DNA of 59,350 nt. Source: Lentzea aerocolonigenes. Its GTDB lineage: Bacteria; Actinomycetota; Actinomycetes; Mycobacteriales; Pseudonocardiaceae. Below the pieces are notes generated by a model that did not search any database, was not told the origin of the DNA, and saw nothing but the letters and a program-made list of their open reading frames with translations. Every line of letters starts with the position of its first letter. Within the stretch, counting starts at the first letter, position 1. The stretch is from positions 1-59,350 of the forward strand of contig NZ_JYJG01000114.1 of the NCBI RefSeq assembly GCF_000955955.1. Direction: 5' to 3'. The translations under genes were made by a program, and so were the position numbers. Below are positions 17,205 through 27,165 of the stretch, one piece after another.

Positions 17205-19241
17205 ATGTCCGGTGTCGACCGCCGTCAATTTCTGAAACTCAGCGCCGCGACGACGGCTCTCACCGCGCTGTCGGGGAGCATCGCGCGGGCCGCCGAGATC
17301 GCGCCCGCCTCCCGGACCGGCACCATCGAGGACGTCGAGCACGTCGTCGTGCTGATGCAGGAGAACCGGTCGTTCGACCACTACTTCGGCTCGCTGCGGG
17401 GCGTGCGCGGGTTCGGTGATCCGCGGCCGGTGACGCTGCCGAGCGGCAAGTCCGTGTGGCACCAGTCCAACGGCGTCACGGACGTGCTGCCGTTCCACCC
17501 CGCGGCCGACGACCTGGGCATGCAGTTCCTGCAGGACCTCGACCACGACTGGAACGGTGGCCACCTCGCGTTCAACGGCGGCAAGTACGACAGGTGGGTG
17601 CCCGCGAAGACCGCGACCACCATGGCGTACCTGAACCGCCGCGACATCCCGTTCCACTACGCGCTCGCCGACGCGTTCACGATCTGCGACGCGTACCACT
17701 GCTCGTTCATCGGGGCGACGGACCCGAACCGGTACTACATGTGGACGGGCTTCACCGGCAACGACGGCACTGGTGGCGGGCCGGTACTGGGCAACGACGA
17801 GAAGGGCTACGGCTGGAGCACGTATCCCGAGCGGCTGGAGAAGGCCGGCGTCTCGTGGAAGATCTACCAGGACGCCGGTGACGGGCTCGACGCGAAGGGC
17901 GGCTGGGGCTGGATCAACGACGCCTACCGCGGCAACTACGGCGACAACTCGTTGCTGTACTTCAACAACTACCGCAACGCCAAGCCGGGCGACGCGCTGT
18001 ACGAGAAGGCGCGCACCGGCACGAACATCAAGGCGGGCGGCACGTTGTTCGACGTGCTGGCGGCGGATGTCGAGAACAACCGGCTGCCGCGGGTCTCGTG
18101 GATCGCGGCGCCCGAGGCGTACACCGAGCACCCGAACTGGCCCGCGAACTACGGCGCCTGGTACATCGCGAAGGTCCTCGACGCGCTGACGTCCAATCCG
18201 GCCGTGTGGGCCAAGACCGCGCTGTTCATCACCTACGACGAGAACGACGGCTTCTTCGACCACGTCGTGCCGCCGTACCCGCCGTCGTCCGCGGCACAAG
18301 GACTGTCCAGTGTGGACGTGAAGGATGAGCTGCACCCCGGTGGTGGCGGCTATGTGGCGGGCACGTACGGGCTGGGGCAGCGGGTGCCGATGCTCGTGGT
18401 GTCGCCGTGGAGCACCGGCGGCTACACGTGCTCGGAGGTGTTCGACCACACGTCGATCATCCGGTTCCTGGAAACGCGGTTCGGCGTGCACGAGCCGAAC
18501 ATCTCGCCGTGGCGGCGCGCGATCTGCGGCGACCTGACGTCGGCGTTCGACTTCACCGCCAAGAACACCAAGTCGCCAGCGCTGCCCGACACCACCGGTT
18601 ACGCGCCGCCGGACCGCGACCGGCACCCCGACTACGTGCCGGTGCCGCCGCTGGCCGGGTCGATGCCGGTGCAGGAACGCGGATCGCGCCGGACCAGGCC
18701 GCTGCCGTACGAGCCGGTCGTCGACGCCTCGGTGAACGGCGGCAAGATCACGCTCAGCTTCACCGGCGGCACCAAGGCGGGCGCGCAGTTCTACATCACG
18801 GCGCAGAACCGGGGTGACGGCCCTTGGACCTACACGACCGCGGCGGGCAAGCAGCTCTCCGACACCTGGAACACGGCGTACTCGCTGGGTGCCTACGACC
18901 TGACCGTCCACGGCCCCAACGGGTTCCTGCGCGAGTTCAAGGGCAGCGCGGCCGCCGCTGAGGTGACCGCGCGGCATTCGGGCTGCAACCTGGTGCTGCG
19001 GTTCACGAACGCGGCCACCGCGACGAGGCACCTCGAGGTCACGAACGCGTACGGCGGCTCGATCAACGTGACGGTGCAGCCCGGCCGGACCATCACGCGC
19101 GTCATCGAGCTGACGAAGTCGAAGCGCTGGTACGACATCTCGGTGGTGTCCACTGAGGACTCCGGTTACCTGCGCAGGTTCGCAGGTCACGTGGAGACCG
19201 GCGCTCCCGGCGTCAGCGACCCGGCGATCCGGACGGCGTGA
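17205..19241 (+). CDS. Tat-exported phosphocholine-type phospholipase C
   Basis: 678 residues. The Tat signal is DRRQFLKLSAATTALTAL, with the twin arginine at residues 6-7. The phosphoesterase domain (about 40-440) begins with VVVLMQENRSFDHYFGSLRG, the hallmark of the PLC/acid phosphatase (PF04185) family, and carries CDAYHCSFIGATDPNRYY and FITYDENDGFFDHVVPP. Two C-terminal beta domains (DUF756 type, about 490-580 and 590-670) follow. It should hydrolyse phosphatidylcholine or sphingomyelin outside the cell. The neighbouring regulators show no obvious link. Confidence 0.93.
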   Translation: MSGVDRRQFLKLSAATTALTALSGSIARAAEIAPASRTGTIEDVEHVVVLMQENRSFDHYFGSLRGVRGFGDPRPVTLPSGKSVWHQSNGVTDVLPFHPAADDLGMQFLQDLDHDWNGGHLAFNGGKYDRWVPAKTATTMAYLNRRDIPFHYALADAFTICDAYHCSFIGATDPNRYYMWTGFTGNDGTGGGPVLGNDEKGYGWSTYPERLEKAGVSWKIYQDAGDGLDAKGGWGWINDAYRGNYGDNSLLYFNNYRNAKPGDALYEKARTGTNIKAGGTLFDVLAADVENNRLPRVSWIAAPEAYTEHPNWPANYGAWYIAKVLDALTSNPAVWAKTALFITYDENDGFFDHVVPPYPPSSAAQGLSSVDVKDELHPGGGGYVAGTYGLGQRVPMLVVSPWSTGGYTCSEVFDHTSIIRFLETRFGVHEPNISPWRRAICGDLTSAFDFTAKNTKSPALPDTTGYAPPDRDRHPDYVPVPPLAGSMPVQERGSRRTRPLPYEPVVDASVNGGKITLSFTGGTKAGAQFYITAQNRGDGPWTYTTAAGKQLSDTWNTAYSLGAYDLTVHGPNGFLREFKGSAAAAEVTARHSGCNLVLRFTNAATATRHLEVTNAYGGSINVTVQPGRTITRVIELTKSKRWYDISVVSTEDSGYLRRFAGHVETGAPGVSDPAIRTA

Positions 19242-19284
19242 CCGGACCGGTGCCGTCAGGGCACCTGCCAGGTCTTCTTCCCGT

Positions 19285-19517
19285 GAGATCGAGTTCTCCG
19301 GTGTGGAGACCTTCGACGAGGCGTACGTGCGGGTGCGCCACGACCTGCGATTCGCCGACCCGCGCCGCGCCCCGGTGCCGTTGCTCAAGATGCGGTACGA
19401 GAACACCAGGACCGGGGTGGCAGTGAGGGGGACCGGCGTGGTCTCGCCGATCTGGGCACCCTGCGGCGAGAGCTGGACGCCCTGGTGACCTGGGTTCGGG
19501 AGCGCGTGCTCAGCTGA
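19285..19517 (+). pseudogene. Frameshifted short gene remnant
   Basis: Two frames with strongly coding codon use join here. About 19285-19430 reads VETFDEAYVRVRHDLRFADP and then PLLKMRYENTRTGVAVRG. About 19444-19517 in another frame reads LADLGTLRRELDALVTWVRE ending RVLS-stop. No upstream start in frame is convincing. It is likely the broken C-terminus of a gene of a family I do not recognise. Its end overlaps the 3' end of the convergent monooxygenase gene. Confidence 0.4.
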
Positions 19518-20979
19518 TGACGGGCGTGACCGCCCGGCTGCGCGAGAACCGCAGCTCGCTGTCCACGACGGGCAAGCGGCGCAACAGCTTCACGTCGCTG
19601 AAGTAGCTCATCGACGTGAGCCACGGTGCCCGCTCGCCCTGTCGTGGCAGCTGGTCCACGACGCGCTGCAGGTAGCCCGCCCCGAAGTCCAGGAACGGGC
19701 GGGTCGGCGCGCCAGGATCGGCCACCACCGGCCGCGCGGTGTCGTAGCCGTGCGCGTCCATGTGGGCGAGCAGCCGGCAGAAGTGCTCGCACAGCAGGCC
19801 GACCTTCAGCGTCCACGACGAGTTCGTGTACCCGATGGCGTAGGCGAAGTTCGGCACGCCGGACAGCATCATTCCCTTGTACGCCAAGGTGTCCGGCAGG
19901 TTCACCGGCGAGCCGTCGACGGTCAGGGACATCCCGCCGAACGCCTGCACGTTGAGCCCGGTCGCGGTGACCACGATGTCGGCGTCGATCGTGCGGCCGG
20001 ACGCGAGCTGCACCCCGGTCTCGGTGAACGTCGTGATCCGGTCCGTCACCACGGACGCCTTGCCGCGGCTGATGGCCTTGAACAGGTCACCGTCCGGCAC
20101 GACGCAAAGCCTTTGGTCCCACGGGTTGTACGGCGGGTTGAAGTGCTCGTCGACCGGATAGCCCTCGGGCAGCAGCTTGGCGTTGAACCGCCGGATCAAC
20201 CGTCGCGCCGCCTGCGGGAAACGCTGCGAGAACCGCCAGGTCAGTTGCTGCTGCAGGATGTTCTTGCGCCGGGTGAGCGCGAACGCCCGTTCCTCGCTGA
20301 GCACCTTGCGCAGCAGGTTGCGGATCGGATCCTGGGCAGGCAACGGCAGCACGTAGGTCGGAGTGCGCTGCAGCATGGTCACGTGGCCGGCCGCGGGAGC
20401 CATGGCCGGCACGATCGTCACCGCCGTGGCGCCTGATCCGATGACGAGCACCCGCTTGCCCGCGTAGTCGAGGCCCTCCGGCCAGTGCTGCGGGTGCACG
20501 ATCTGCCCGCCGAAGCGTTCCCTGCCCTCGAACTTCGGCGTGTAGCCCTCGTCGTAGCGGTAGTAGCCGCCCGCGCAGAACAGCCACGAGCAGGTCAGCG
20601 TCTCGCGTTCGCCGTTCTTCTCGACCTCGACGGTCCAGTGCGCGTGCTCCGACGACCAGGACGCGGCGATCACCTTGGAGTTGAACCGCACGGCCTGGTC
20701 GATGCCGTGCTCCGAGGCCGTTTCCTTCAGGTAGGCCAGGATCTTGCCCGCGCCCGCGATCGAGTCCTCGTCGCGCCACGGCTTGAACTCGTACCCGAAC
20801 GTGTGCAGGTCCGAGTCCGACCGGATGCCGGGGTAGCGGAACAGGTCCCACGTGCCGCCGATGGCCCCGCGCGCCTCGAGGATCGCGTACTTCTTCTGCG
20901 GGTGTTCGCGCTGCAGGTAGTACGCGGCGCCGAGGCCCGAGATACCCGCGCCGACGATGAGGACGTCGAGGTCAGCCAT
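19510..20979 (-). CDS. Flavin-containing monooxygenase (Baeyer-Villiger type)
   Basis: 489 residues. FAD-binding [13 protein letters not shown] lies at residues 9-21. The segment [20 protein letters not shown] carries the GGTW and RYPG-x-RxD motifs of FMO/BVMO enzymes. A second Rossmann motif, [17 protein letters not shown], binds NADPH near residue 175. The central signature of class B monooxygenases appears as [20 protein letters not shown]. It would insert oxygen into a ketone or oxidise a soft nucleophile. It is divergent from the PucR-type regulator at 21061, the probable controller. Confidence 0.92.
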   Translation of the reverse strand: MADLDVLIVGAGISGLGAAYYLQREHPQKKYAILEARGAIGGTWDLFRYPGIRSDSDLHTFGYEFKPWRDEDSIAGAGKILAYLKETASEHGIDQAVRFNSKVIAASWSSEHAHWTVEVEKNGERETLTCSWLFCAGGYYRYDEGYTPKFEGRERFGGQIVHPQHWPEGLDYAGKRVLVIGSGATAVTIVPAMAPAAGHVTMLQRTPTYVLPLPAQDPIRNLLRKVLSEERAFALTRRKNILQQQLTWRFSQRFPQAARRLIRRFNAKLLPEGYPVDEHFNPPYNPWDQRLCVVPDGDLFKAISRGKASVVTDRITTFTETGVQLASGRTIDADIVVTATGLNVQAFGGMSLTVDGSPVNLPDTLAYKGMMLSGVPNFAYAIGYTNSSWTLKVGLLCEHFCRLLAHMDAHGYDTARPVVADPGAPTRPFLDFGAGYLQRVVDQLPRQGERAPWLTSMSYFSDVKLLRRLPVVDSELRFSRSRAVTPVIS

Positions 20980-21044
20980 GTACTCATAGTGGCCGGGGTG
21001 ACGCCGGTCACGAAAGCACGAACTGCACCTGTTCACCCGGCTTG

Positions 21045-21061
21045 TGGTGCAATGTGCACCA
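21045..21061. promoter_or_regulatory. Palindrome at the PucR start codon
   Basis: TGGTGCA at 21045-21051 and TGCACCA at 21055-21061 are exact reverse complements around ATG. They lie between the divergent monooxygenase and PucR genes and overlap the PucR start, suggesting an autoregulatory operator. Confidence 0.45.
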
Positions 21062-22254
21062 TGTCGTGGGAGCGTCCGTCGCGGCGGGTGCGCGAGCTGA
21101 TCCGGCGTGGCGCGGAGATCGCACTCGATCCGCCCGCCGAGTGGCTGGCCGAGCTGGACACGGCGACGCTGGCCGGGGAGAACCGCCGCCAGGTCGCCGA
21201 GGATCCGGTGCTCGCCGCCGCGTTGAAGCGCACGAACCGCTCGAACCTGCTCGGCTGGGCGTCGGCCAACGTCCGGGCACCGGGAGAGCGCGTGCCCGCG
21301 GACCTGGGCGAGGCGCCGCTGGCGTTCGCGCGCGACCTGATCCGCCGCGGACTCGACGAGTCGGCGCTCGACGCCTACCGCACCGGGCAGGGGGTCGCAC
21401 TGCGGTTGTGGATGCGGATCGTGTTCTCGCTGACGTCCGATCCCGACGAGCTGCGCGAGCTGACCGACGTGTCGTGCCGGTCGATCTCGGCGTTCGTCGA
21501 CGACACCGTGGCCGCGATATCGGTGCAGATGACCCGTGAACGCGAGCAGCTCACCCGCGGCACGCACGCGGAGCGCCTGGAGACCGTGACGCTGCTGCTC
21601 GACGGCGCGCCGATCACCACCGCTCGTGCCGAACAACGCCTCGGCTACCGGCTCTCCGGCGAGCACACGGCCGCGATCGTGTGGAGCGACGACGCGCTGG
21701 GCGACCTGGACCGGGTGGCCGACGTGCTCGCTTCCGCCGCAGGGGACTCCCGTCCACTGACCGTCCTGGCCAGCGCCGCCACCAGGTGGGTGTGGGTGCA
21801 CGGCTCGCCGGACCTGGACGTGCTCCGCGCGGGCGTCGCCCGTTTCCCGGCCGTGCGGGTGGCGCTGGGGTCGAGCGCCCTGGACGCGGACGGGTTCCGG
21901 CGCAGCCATCTCGATGCCGTGACGGTCCAGCGGATGCTCGCCCGGCTGGCGTCACCGCAACAGCTCGCGACGCACGAGGAGGTCGAGCTGGTCGCGCTGC
22001 TCACCACGGACGCCGAGCGAGCCGACCGGTTCGTCCGCCGCACCCTCGGGGCTCTCACCGGCGACTCCGAAGCGGTCGAGGCGTTGCGTGCGTTCATCGC
22101 GGCTCAGTGCAACGCGACTGAGGCAGCGGCAGCGCTCTACGTGCACCGCAACACGCTGCTGCGCCGCCTGGCCCGTGCGGAGAAGCTGCTGCCACGGCCG
22201 CTGGAGCACAACCTGGTGCACGTCGGTGTCGCGCTGGAAGTGCATCGGTGGTGA
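21061..22254 (+). CDS. PucR-type (CdaR-like) transcriptional regulator
   Basis: 397 residues. The C-terminal HTH_30 domain is typical of PucR proteins ([20 protein letters not shown], then [17 protein letters not shown]). The central part (about 170-290) resembles a GGDEF-like sensor domain, and the N-terminal 150 residues form the RsbT-antagonist-like region. No ribosome site is visible at either the ATG at 21061 or the one at 21052. Its position opposite the monooxygenase suggests that it activates that gene. Confidence 0.88.
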   Translation: MSWERPSRRVRELIRRGAEIALDPPAEWLAELDTATLAGENRRQVAEDPVLAAALKRTNRSNLLGWASANVRAPGERVPADLGEAPLAFARDLIRRGLDESALDAYRTGQGVALRLWMRIVFSLTSDPDELRELTDVSCRSISAFVDDTVAAISVQMTREREQLTRGTHAERLETVTLLLDGAPITTARAEQRLGYRLSGEHTAAIVWSDDALGDLDRVADVLASAAGDSRPLTVLASAATRWVWVHGSPDLDVLRAGVARFPAVRVALGSSALDADGFRRSHLDAVTVQRMLARLASPQQLATHEEVELVALLTTDAERADRFVRRTLGALTGDSEAVEALRAFIAAQCNATEAAAALYVHRNTLLRRLARAEKLLPRPLEHNLVHVGVALEVHRW

Positions 22255-22291
22255 CCGGAATTTCCATGCCTTTGCATGCGTTCCGGATATC

Positions 22292-23314
22292 GTGAAGAAG
22301 ATCGGTTTTCTGTCCTTCGGGCATTGGTCGGACAGCGCACACTCCCAGACGCGGTCCGCGTCGGACACGTTGCTGCAGTCGATAGACCTGGCCGTCGCGG
22401 CCGAGGAGCTGGGCGCGGACGGCGCGTACTTCCGCGTGCACCACTTCGCCCAGCAGCTCGCGTCGCCGTTCCCGTTGCTGGCCGCGATCGGCGCGAAGAC
22501 CGAGCGCATCGAGATCGGCACCGGCGTGATCGACATGCGTTACGAGAACCCGATGTACATGGTCGAGGACGCCGGCTCGGCCGACCTCATCGCGGGCGGC
22601 AGGCTGCAGCTCGGCATCTCCAGGGGATCGCCGGAGCAGGTCGTCGACGGCTGGCGCTACTTCGGCTACGGCCCCTCGGAGGGCGAGACCGAGGCCGACA
22701 TGGCCCGCAAGCACGCGGAGGTGTTCCTGAAGGTGCTGGAGGGCGAGGGTTTCGCCCGCCCGAACCCGCGCCCGATGTTCCCGAACCCGCCAGGGCTGCT
22801 GCGCCTCGAACCGCACGCGCCGGGCCTGCGCGACCGCATCTGGTGGGGTGCAGGGTCGAACGGCACCGCAGCCTGGGCCGCCGAGCAGGGCATGAACCTG
22901 ATGAGCTCGACGCTGAAGTTCGACGAGGGCGGCGCGCCGTTCCACGTCCAGCAGGCCGAGCAGATCCGGGCGTTCCGCAAGGCCTGGACGGAGGCCGGCT
23001 GGGAGCGCGAGCCGCGCGTCTCGGTGTCGCGCAGCATCTTCGCGATCACCAACGACCTCGACGACGCGTACTTCGGCGGCGACGGTGAGAGCAGGGACCA
23101 GGTCGGCTTCATCGACGGCCCGCAGCAGGCGATCTTCGGCCGGTCGTACGCCGCCGAGCCGGACGTGCTGGTCGAGCAGCTGGCCGGGGACGAGGCGATC
23201 GCCGAGGCCGACACGGTGTTGTTGACCGTGCCGAACCAGCTCGGTGTGGACTACAACGTGCACGTGCTCGACAACATCCTCACGCACGTGGCCCCGGCCC
23301 TCGGCTGGCGCTGA
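22292..23314 (+). CDS. LLM-class flavin-dependent oxidoreductase
   Basis: 340 residues from a GTG. The luciferase-like monooxygenase fold is shown by the start MKKIGFLSFGHWSDSA, ELGADGAYFRVHHFAQQLAS near residue 45 and LQLGISRGSPEQVVDGW near residue 108. It probably uses reduced FMN. The family also has F420 users, and the sequence alone does not decide. It lies 37 bases after the PucR gene on the same strand and may share its transcript. Its 3' end is 4 bases from the convergent penicillin-binding protein gene. Confidence 0.9.
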   Translation: MKKIGFLSFGHWSDSAHSQTRSASDTLLQSIDLAVAAEELGADGAYFRVHHFAQQLASPFPLLAAIGAKTERIEIGTGVIDMRYENPMYMVEDAGSADLIAGGRLQLGISRGSPEQVVDGWRYFGYGPSEGETEADMARKHAEVFLKVLEGEGFARPNPRPMFPNPPGLLRLEPHAPGLRDRIWWGAGSNGTAAWAAEQGMNLMSSTLKFDEGGAPFHVQQAEQIRAFRKAWTEAGWEREPRVSVSRSIFAITNDLDDAYFGGDGESRDQVGFIDGPQQAIFGRSYAAEPDVLVEQLAGDEAIAEADTVLLTVPNQLGVDYNVHVLDNILTHVAPALGWR

Positions 23315-23318
23315 CCCG

Positions 23319-25649
23319 TCAACCGCTGCTCACCGAGAGCGTCACGGGTGTGCCGCGCTGCGCGACACCGCGCGGCGACTGCGCGACCACGGCGCCGGGT
23401 GGCTGCGGTGAGCTGACCTCCACGGTCGTGACCTGGTAGCCCGCGTCGCGCAGCACGGCCGACGCCCTGGTGACCTCCGACCCCACCACGTCGGGGACCT
23501 TCACCTGGGCGTCGCCGTGCCGGTAGCGGTCCTCGACCTCGGGCAGGGGCTTCTCCGGCAGGTCCGCGTGCACCTTCACCATCGTGTCGAACCAGGTCGC
23601 GGCGGGCACGGTGCCGCCGTAGATGTTGCCCTCGGCGCACAGGCGCGGCGGTCCCGCTCCGACGCAGATGCCCCTCGGTGAGGTGCTGTCGTTGAACACC
23701 TGCACGGCGCCGGCGTAGTCGGGGGTGGCGCCGAGGTACGCGGCGGACTTGTACTCCTCGGTCGTGCCGGTCTTGCCCAGCATCGGGCGCTTCCACCCGG
23801 CCTTGCGCGCGGTGAGGGCCGCGGTGCCCATGCCCTTGCTGTCCTCGCTCAGGCCGACCGCGAGCGCGTTGGCCAGCGGTTCCGGCACGGCCTGCTCGCA
23901 CGGCGGCCGTTTCAGCTCCACCGGCTTGCCGTCGCGGTCGAGGACCCGCCGGATCGGGGTGGGTTCGCACCACGTGCCGCCGCTGATGATCGTCGCGGCG
24001 ACGTTGGCGAGCTCGAGGGTGCTCGACGGCGCCGGCCCGAGGGTGAACGAGGCGTTGCGGCCGGCCGTGTAGTACTGGGCCTGGGAGACGCGGAGCTCCT
24101 TGTCCGCCTTGGGATCCGGCGTCGTCCCGGCGATGTTCGCGGCCATCGTCCTGCGCATGCCGAGCCGGGAGGCCATGTCCACCACCGCGTCGAGGCCCGC
24201 CTTCTCCTCCAGGATGACGAATGCCGTGTTGGGGGAGGTCGCGAGTGCCTGGTGCAGCGGCATCTGCGGTGGATAGCGGTCGTTGTGGTTGGCGAGGCAG
24301 TACCAGTGGGTGTTCGGTTCGCCGGTGGCCGGGCAGGACGTGGCGCCGCCCTTGAACACCTTCGAGGTGTAGGTGTTGGGAGCGGCGACGATCGTGTCGA
24401 TGCCGATTCCCTTCTGCAGCGCGGCAGCCGCCGTGAAGACCTTGTACACCGAACCGGTGCCGAACTTGTTCTCCACTCCGCTCGGCAGGTCGAACTGGGT
24501 CTGGAACTGCTCCTTCTTCAGGCCGTAGTCGCGGTTGGCCACCAGCGCGACGACCTCGTGCGCGTCCTTGCCCGGCCGCACGACCGCCATGGTGTTCGCC
24601 ACGCCGGGGGTCGTCTTCGGCGCCTGCGCCTCGACCGACTGCTTGGCCATCTCGGTGATCTTCGGGTCCAGGGTGGTCTCGACCCGGTAGCCGCCGATCT
24701 TCAGCTCCTCGAGGCTGAACCCGGCCTCGGTCAGGTGGTTCAGGAGGAACGAGCAGAAGAACCCGTACGAGGTTCCCGCTCCGACGCACCCCGTCTGCAG
24801 TGGGCGGACGGGTTCGCTGAGACCGAGCGGCTCGGCCTTGTGGCGGTCGGCCTCGTCCTTCGGCAGCTTCTCACCCGCCACCATCGCGTCGATCACGAGG
24901 TTCCTGCGTTCCAGCGCCTTGTCCGGCCGTGCCTCCGGGTCCAGGGCCGTCGGGCTGTTCACCATGCCCGCGAGCGTCGCGGCCTGGGTGACCGTCAGCT
25001 TGTCCGGCGTCGTGTCGAAGTACGCCTGTGCGGCCGCGCCGACACCGAAGATCGTCGAACCGAACGGGACCAGGTCGAGATACCGCGCGAGGATCTCGTC
25101 CTTGCTCAGCGCGGTTTCCAGCCCCACCGCGATGCGCGCCTCGCGGAGCTTGCGGGTGACGCTCTGTTCCTGGGCCGCGCGTTGGGCGTCCTTGTTCGTG
25201 CGGGCGAGCACGTGCACGAGGTAGTTCTTCACGTACTGCTGGGTGAGCGTGGACGCGCCCTGCTGCACCGAGCCGCTGGAGTTGTTGCGGACCGCGGCAC
25301 GCAGGGTCGCGAGCCAGTCGACGCCGTGGTGATCGTAGAACCGGCGGTCCTCGACCGCCAGCAACGCCGTCTTCATGTGCGGGGAGATCCTGTCCGGCGG
25401 CGTCCGCACCCGGTACTGGTCGTACAGGTGCGCGATCGGGTTGCCGTCCTTGTCCGTCACCGTCGTCATCAGCGGCGGGTCCGTGGTCAGCATGAGGGCC
25501 AGGGTCGACCCGACCTGGTCGCTGATCTTGTTGGACAACGCTCCCAGCGTCATGGTGGCGGGGAGAAGCAGCCCGGCGAGCAGCATCCCGGCGAGCAGGC
25601 AGCAGCCGGCGAGCTTGCCGGCACAGGTCGCGATCCTCTTGCGGTCCAC
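23319..25649 (-). CDS. Class A penicillin-binding protein with C-terminal PASTA domain
   Basis: 776 residues from a GTG with a GAGGGGAG ribosome site. One membrane anchor lies at about residues 12-38. The glycosyltransferase GT51 domain (about 60-240) shows LLAVEDRRFYDHHGVDW and GASTLTQQYVKNYL. The transpeptidase domain (about 350-650) shows the triad S-V-Y-K in GTGSVYKVFTAAAAL, S-P-N in LATSPNTAFVIL and K-T-G in MLGKTGTTEEY. The last 65 residues (VPDVVGSEVTRASAVLRDAG) form one PASTA repeat. It polymerises and cross-links peptidoglycan, resembling mycobacterial PonA2. It is divergent from the lysozyme gene. Confidence 0.95.
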   Translation of the reverse strand: MDRKRIATCAGKLAGCCLLAGMLLAGLLLPATMTLGALSNKISDQVGSTLALMLTTDPPLMTTVTDKDGNPIAHLYDQYRVRTPPDRISPHMKTALLAVEDRRFYDHHGVDWLATLRAAVRNNSSGSVQQGASTLTQQYVKNYLVHVLARTNKDAQRAAQEQSVTRKLREARIAVGLETALSKDEILARYLDLVPFGSTIFGVGAAAQAYFDTTPDKLTVTQAATLAGMVNSPTALDPEARPDKALERRNLVIDAMVAGEKLPKDEADRHKAEPLGLSEPVRPLQTGCVGAGTSYGFFCSFLLNHLTEAGFSLEELKIGGYRVETTLDPKITEMAKQSVEAQAPKTTPGVANTMAVVRPGKDAHEVVALVANRDYGLKKEQFQTQFDLPSGVENKFGTGSVYKVFTAAAALQKGIGIDTIVAAPNTYTSKVFKGGATSCPATGEPNTHWYCLANHNDRYPPQMPLHQALATSPNTAFVILEEKAGLDAVVDMASRLGMRRTMAANIAGTTPDPKADKELRVSQAQYYTAGRNASFTLGPAPSSTLELANVAATIISGGTWCEPTPIRRVLDRDGKPVELKRPPCEQAVPEPLANALAVGLSEDSKGMGTAALTARKAGWKRPMLGKTGTTEEYKSAAYLGATPDYAGAVQVFNDSTSPRGICVGAGPPRLCAEGNIYGGTVPAATWFDTMVKVHADLPEKPLPEVEDRYRHGDAQVKVPDVVGSEVTRASAVLRDAGYQVTTVEVSSPQPPGAVVAQSPRGVAQRGTPVTLSVSSG

Positions 25650-25867
25650 GATCGGGCTCCCCTCACTGAATGCGGCCTCCGACGGTTACCCGGCACCACA
25701 GCGATCAGGCTCCCAAATCGAATGAACCGAACGCCGGAATTCGTCACCGCGAGTGTCAGGACACGGATTCGCTCACTCACTGGTGTCAACAAATCCACGT
25801 GCGGTTTTTCGCTTCCGCGCACGGGTAGCTGGCCAGCAGAACCATTCACGTGCGGGGAGGAAAACCA

Positions 25868-26692
25868 ATGCTGTCGCAACCACGTGCTGGCCAGCTCGTC
25901 ATTCGCGCCGCCGCGATCGCGTTGGTCGTGGGAATTCTGAGTCCGGAGACCGGGCACACCGAGGAAGGTTCGGAGGACCACGCCGCGGGCTCGCAGATCG
26001 CCAAGCACGAAGGTGCCGGCGAGATGCCGCTGACGGCGGCCGAGCTCGGTGTGGGCAGTGTGCACGGCATCGACGTCAGCAGTCACCAGGGCGCCGTCGA
26101 CTGGGGGCACTGGTGGCGTTCGGGCAAGCGGTTCGCCTACGTCAAGGCCACCGAGGGAACCGGCTACCGCAACCCGAACTTCACCGGGCAGTACACCGGT
26201 TCCGCGGCCGCCGGCATGACCAGGGGCTCCTACCACTTCGCCCTGCCCAACCGCTCCGACGGCGCGTCGCAGGCGAGGTTCTTCGTGCAGAACGGCGGAG
26301 GCTGGTCGCGGGACGGCAGGACGCTGCCGGGAACGCTCGACATCGAGTACAACCCGTACGGCGGCGACACCTGCTACGGCCTCGGCCACGGCGCGATGGT
26401 GGGCTGGATCCGCAGCTTCAGCGACACCTACCACGCGCTCACCAAGCGCTGGCCGGTGATCTACACGTCGCCGGTGATCTACACGTCGGTGTTGTGGTGG
26501 GACAGGTGCACGGGCCGCACGGGTGACTTCAGCTCCACCAACGCGTTGTGGCTCGCCAGGTACGCGCCCTCGGTCGGCCCGATGCCCTACCGCTGGCCGT
26601 TCCACACGATCTGGCAGTACACCTCGTCGCCGATCGACCAGAACGTGTTCAACGGTGGCGCGGACCGGCTCGCCGCACTGGCGTCGGGATGA
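25868..26692 (+). CDS. Secreted GH25 lysozyme (muramidase)
   Basis: 274 residues. The ATG at 25868 follows GGGGAGGAAAACC. A signal-like hydrophobic segment lies at about residues 8-25 (LVIRAAAIALVVGILSP). The GH25 domain begins HGIDVSSHQGAVDWGHWWRS and has the catalytic Asp/Glu pair in LPGTLDIEYNPYGGDTCYG. It cleaves the MurNAc-GlcNAc bond of peptidoglycan. A 6-residue tandem duplication (PVIYTS twice) is present, from an exact 18-bp repeat at 26453-26470 and 26471-26488, just before the strand leading to VLWWDRC. Its location opposite a penicillin-binding protein suits a role in wall remodelling. Confidence 0.93.
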   Translation: MLSQPRAGQLVIRAAAIALVVGILSPETGHTEEGSEDHAAGSQIAKHEGAGEMPLTAAELGVGSVHGIDVSSHQGAVDWGHWWRSGKRFAYVKATEGTGYRNPNFTGQYTGSAAAGMTRGSYHFALPNRSDGASQARFFVQNGGGWSRDGRTLPGTLDIEYNPYGGDTCYGLGHGAMVGWIRSFSDTYHALTKRWPVIYTSPVIYTSVLWWDRCTGRTGDFSSTNALWLARYAPSVGPMPYRWPFHTIWQYTSSPIDQNVFNGGADRLAALASG

Positions 26693-26695
26693 CCG

Positions 26696-27085
26696 GTGCC
26701 CGCCCCCGTCCGCAGGTCGGAGCTCGTCCTGCTCGTCTACCTCGCCGTGGTGTTCGCCGTGGCGTCGACCGTCGTGGTGGGTTCCGTGGTGCACATCGAG
26801 CGGACCGGTCTGGTCGTGCACGGTCTCGGCGACGGCACGGTGCTGACGGCCGCCGCCGTGCCGGACATCAGCCTGACGGTCGGTGACCGCACCGTCCTGG
26901 ATCGGGTGGAGGTTCTCGTCGACGACACCCGAATCGCCACGCACCGCGACGGAGACCGGCTGACCCTCGACAATTTCGCACCGGCTGAAGGCAGCCACCT
27001 GTTCCTGGCCCGAGTCCGCAGCCTCGCACCATTGGTGCTCGCTGCCGAAGTCGAGCACCAATTCACCGTCACTCGATTCGGTTGA
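26696..27085 (+). CDS. Small membrane-anchored protein of unknown function
   Basis: 129 residues from a GTG 3 bases after the lysozyme stop. One membrane helix at about residues 10-30 (LVLLVYLAVVFAVASTVVVG) is followed by an extracellular beta-rich domain (RTVLDRVEVLVDDTRIATHR). The spacing suggests the same transcript as the lysozyme gene. The family is not recognised. It could be a wall-associated Ig-like domain protein. Confidence 0.65.
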   Translation: MPAPVRRSELVLLVYLAVVFAVASTVVVGSVVHIERTGLVVHGLGDGTVLTAAAVPDISLTVGDRTVLDRVEVLVDDTRIATHRDGDRLTLDNFAPAEGSHLFLARVRSLAPLVLAAEVEHQFTVTRFG

Positions 27086-27165
27086 ACCCGGCGGGAAATG
27101 TTCTTTTCGTGTTCGTGCGCGGGTACCAGCGACTGACCGATCGGCTGGATTCCGAGGAGGAACAC

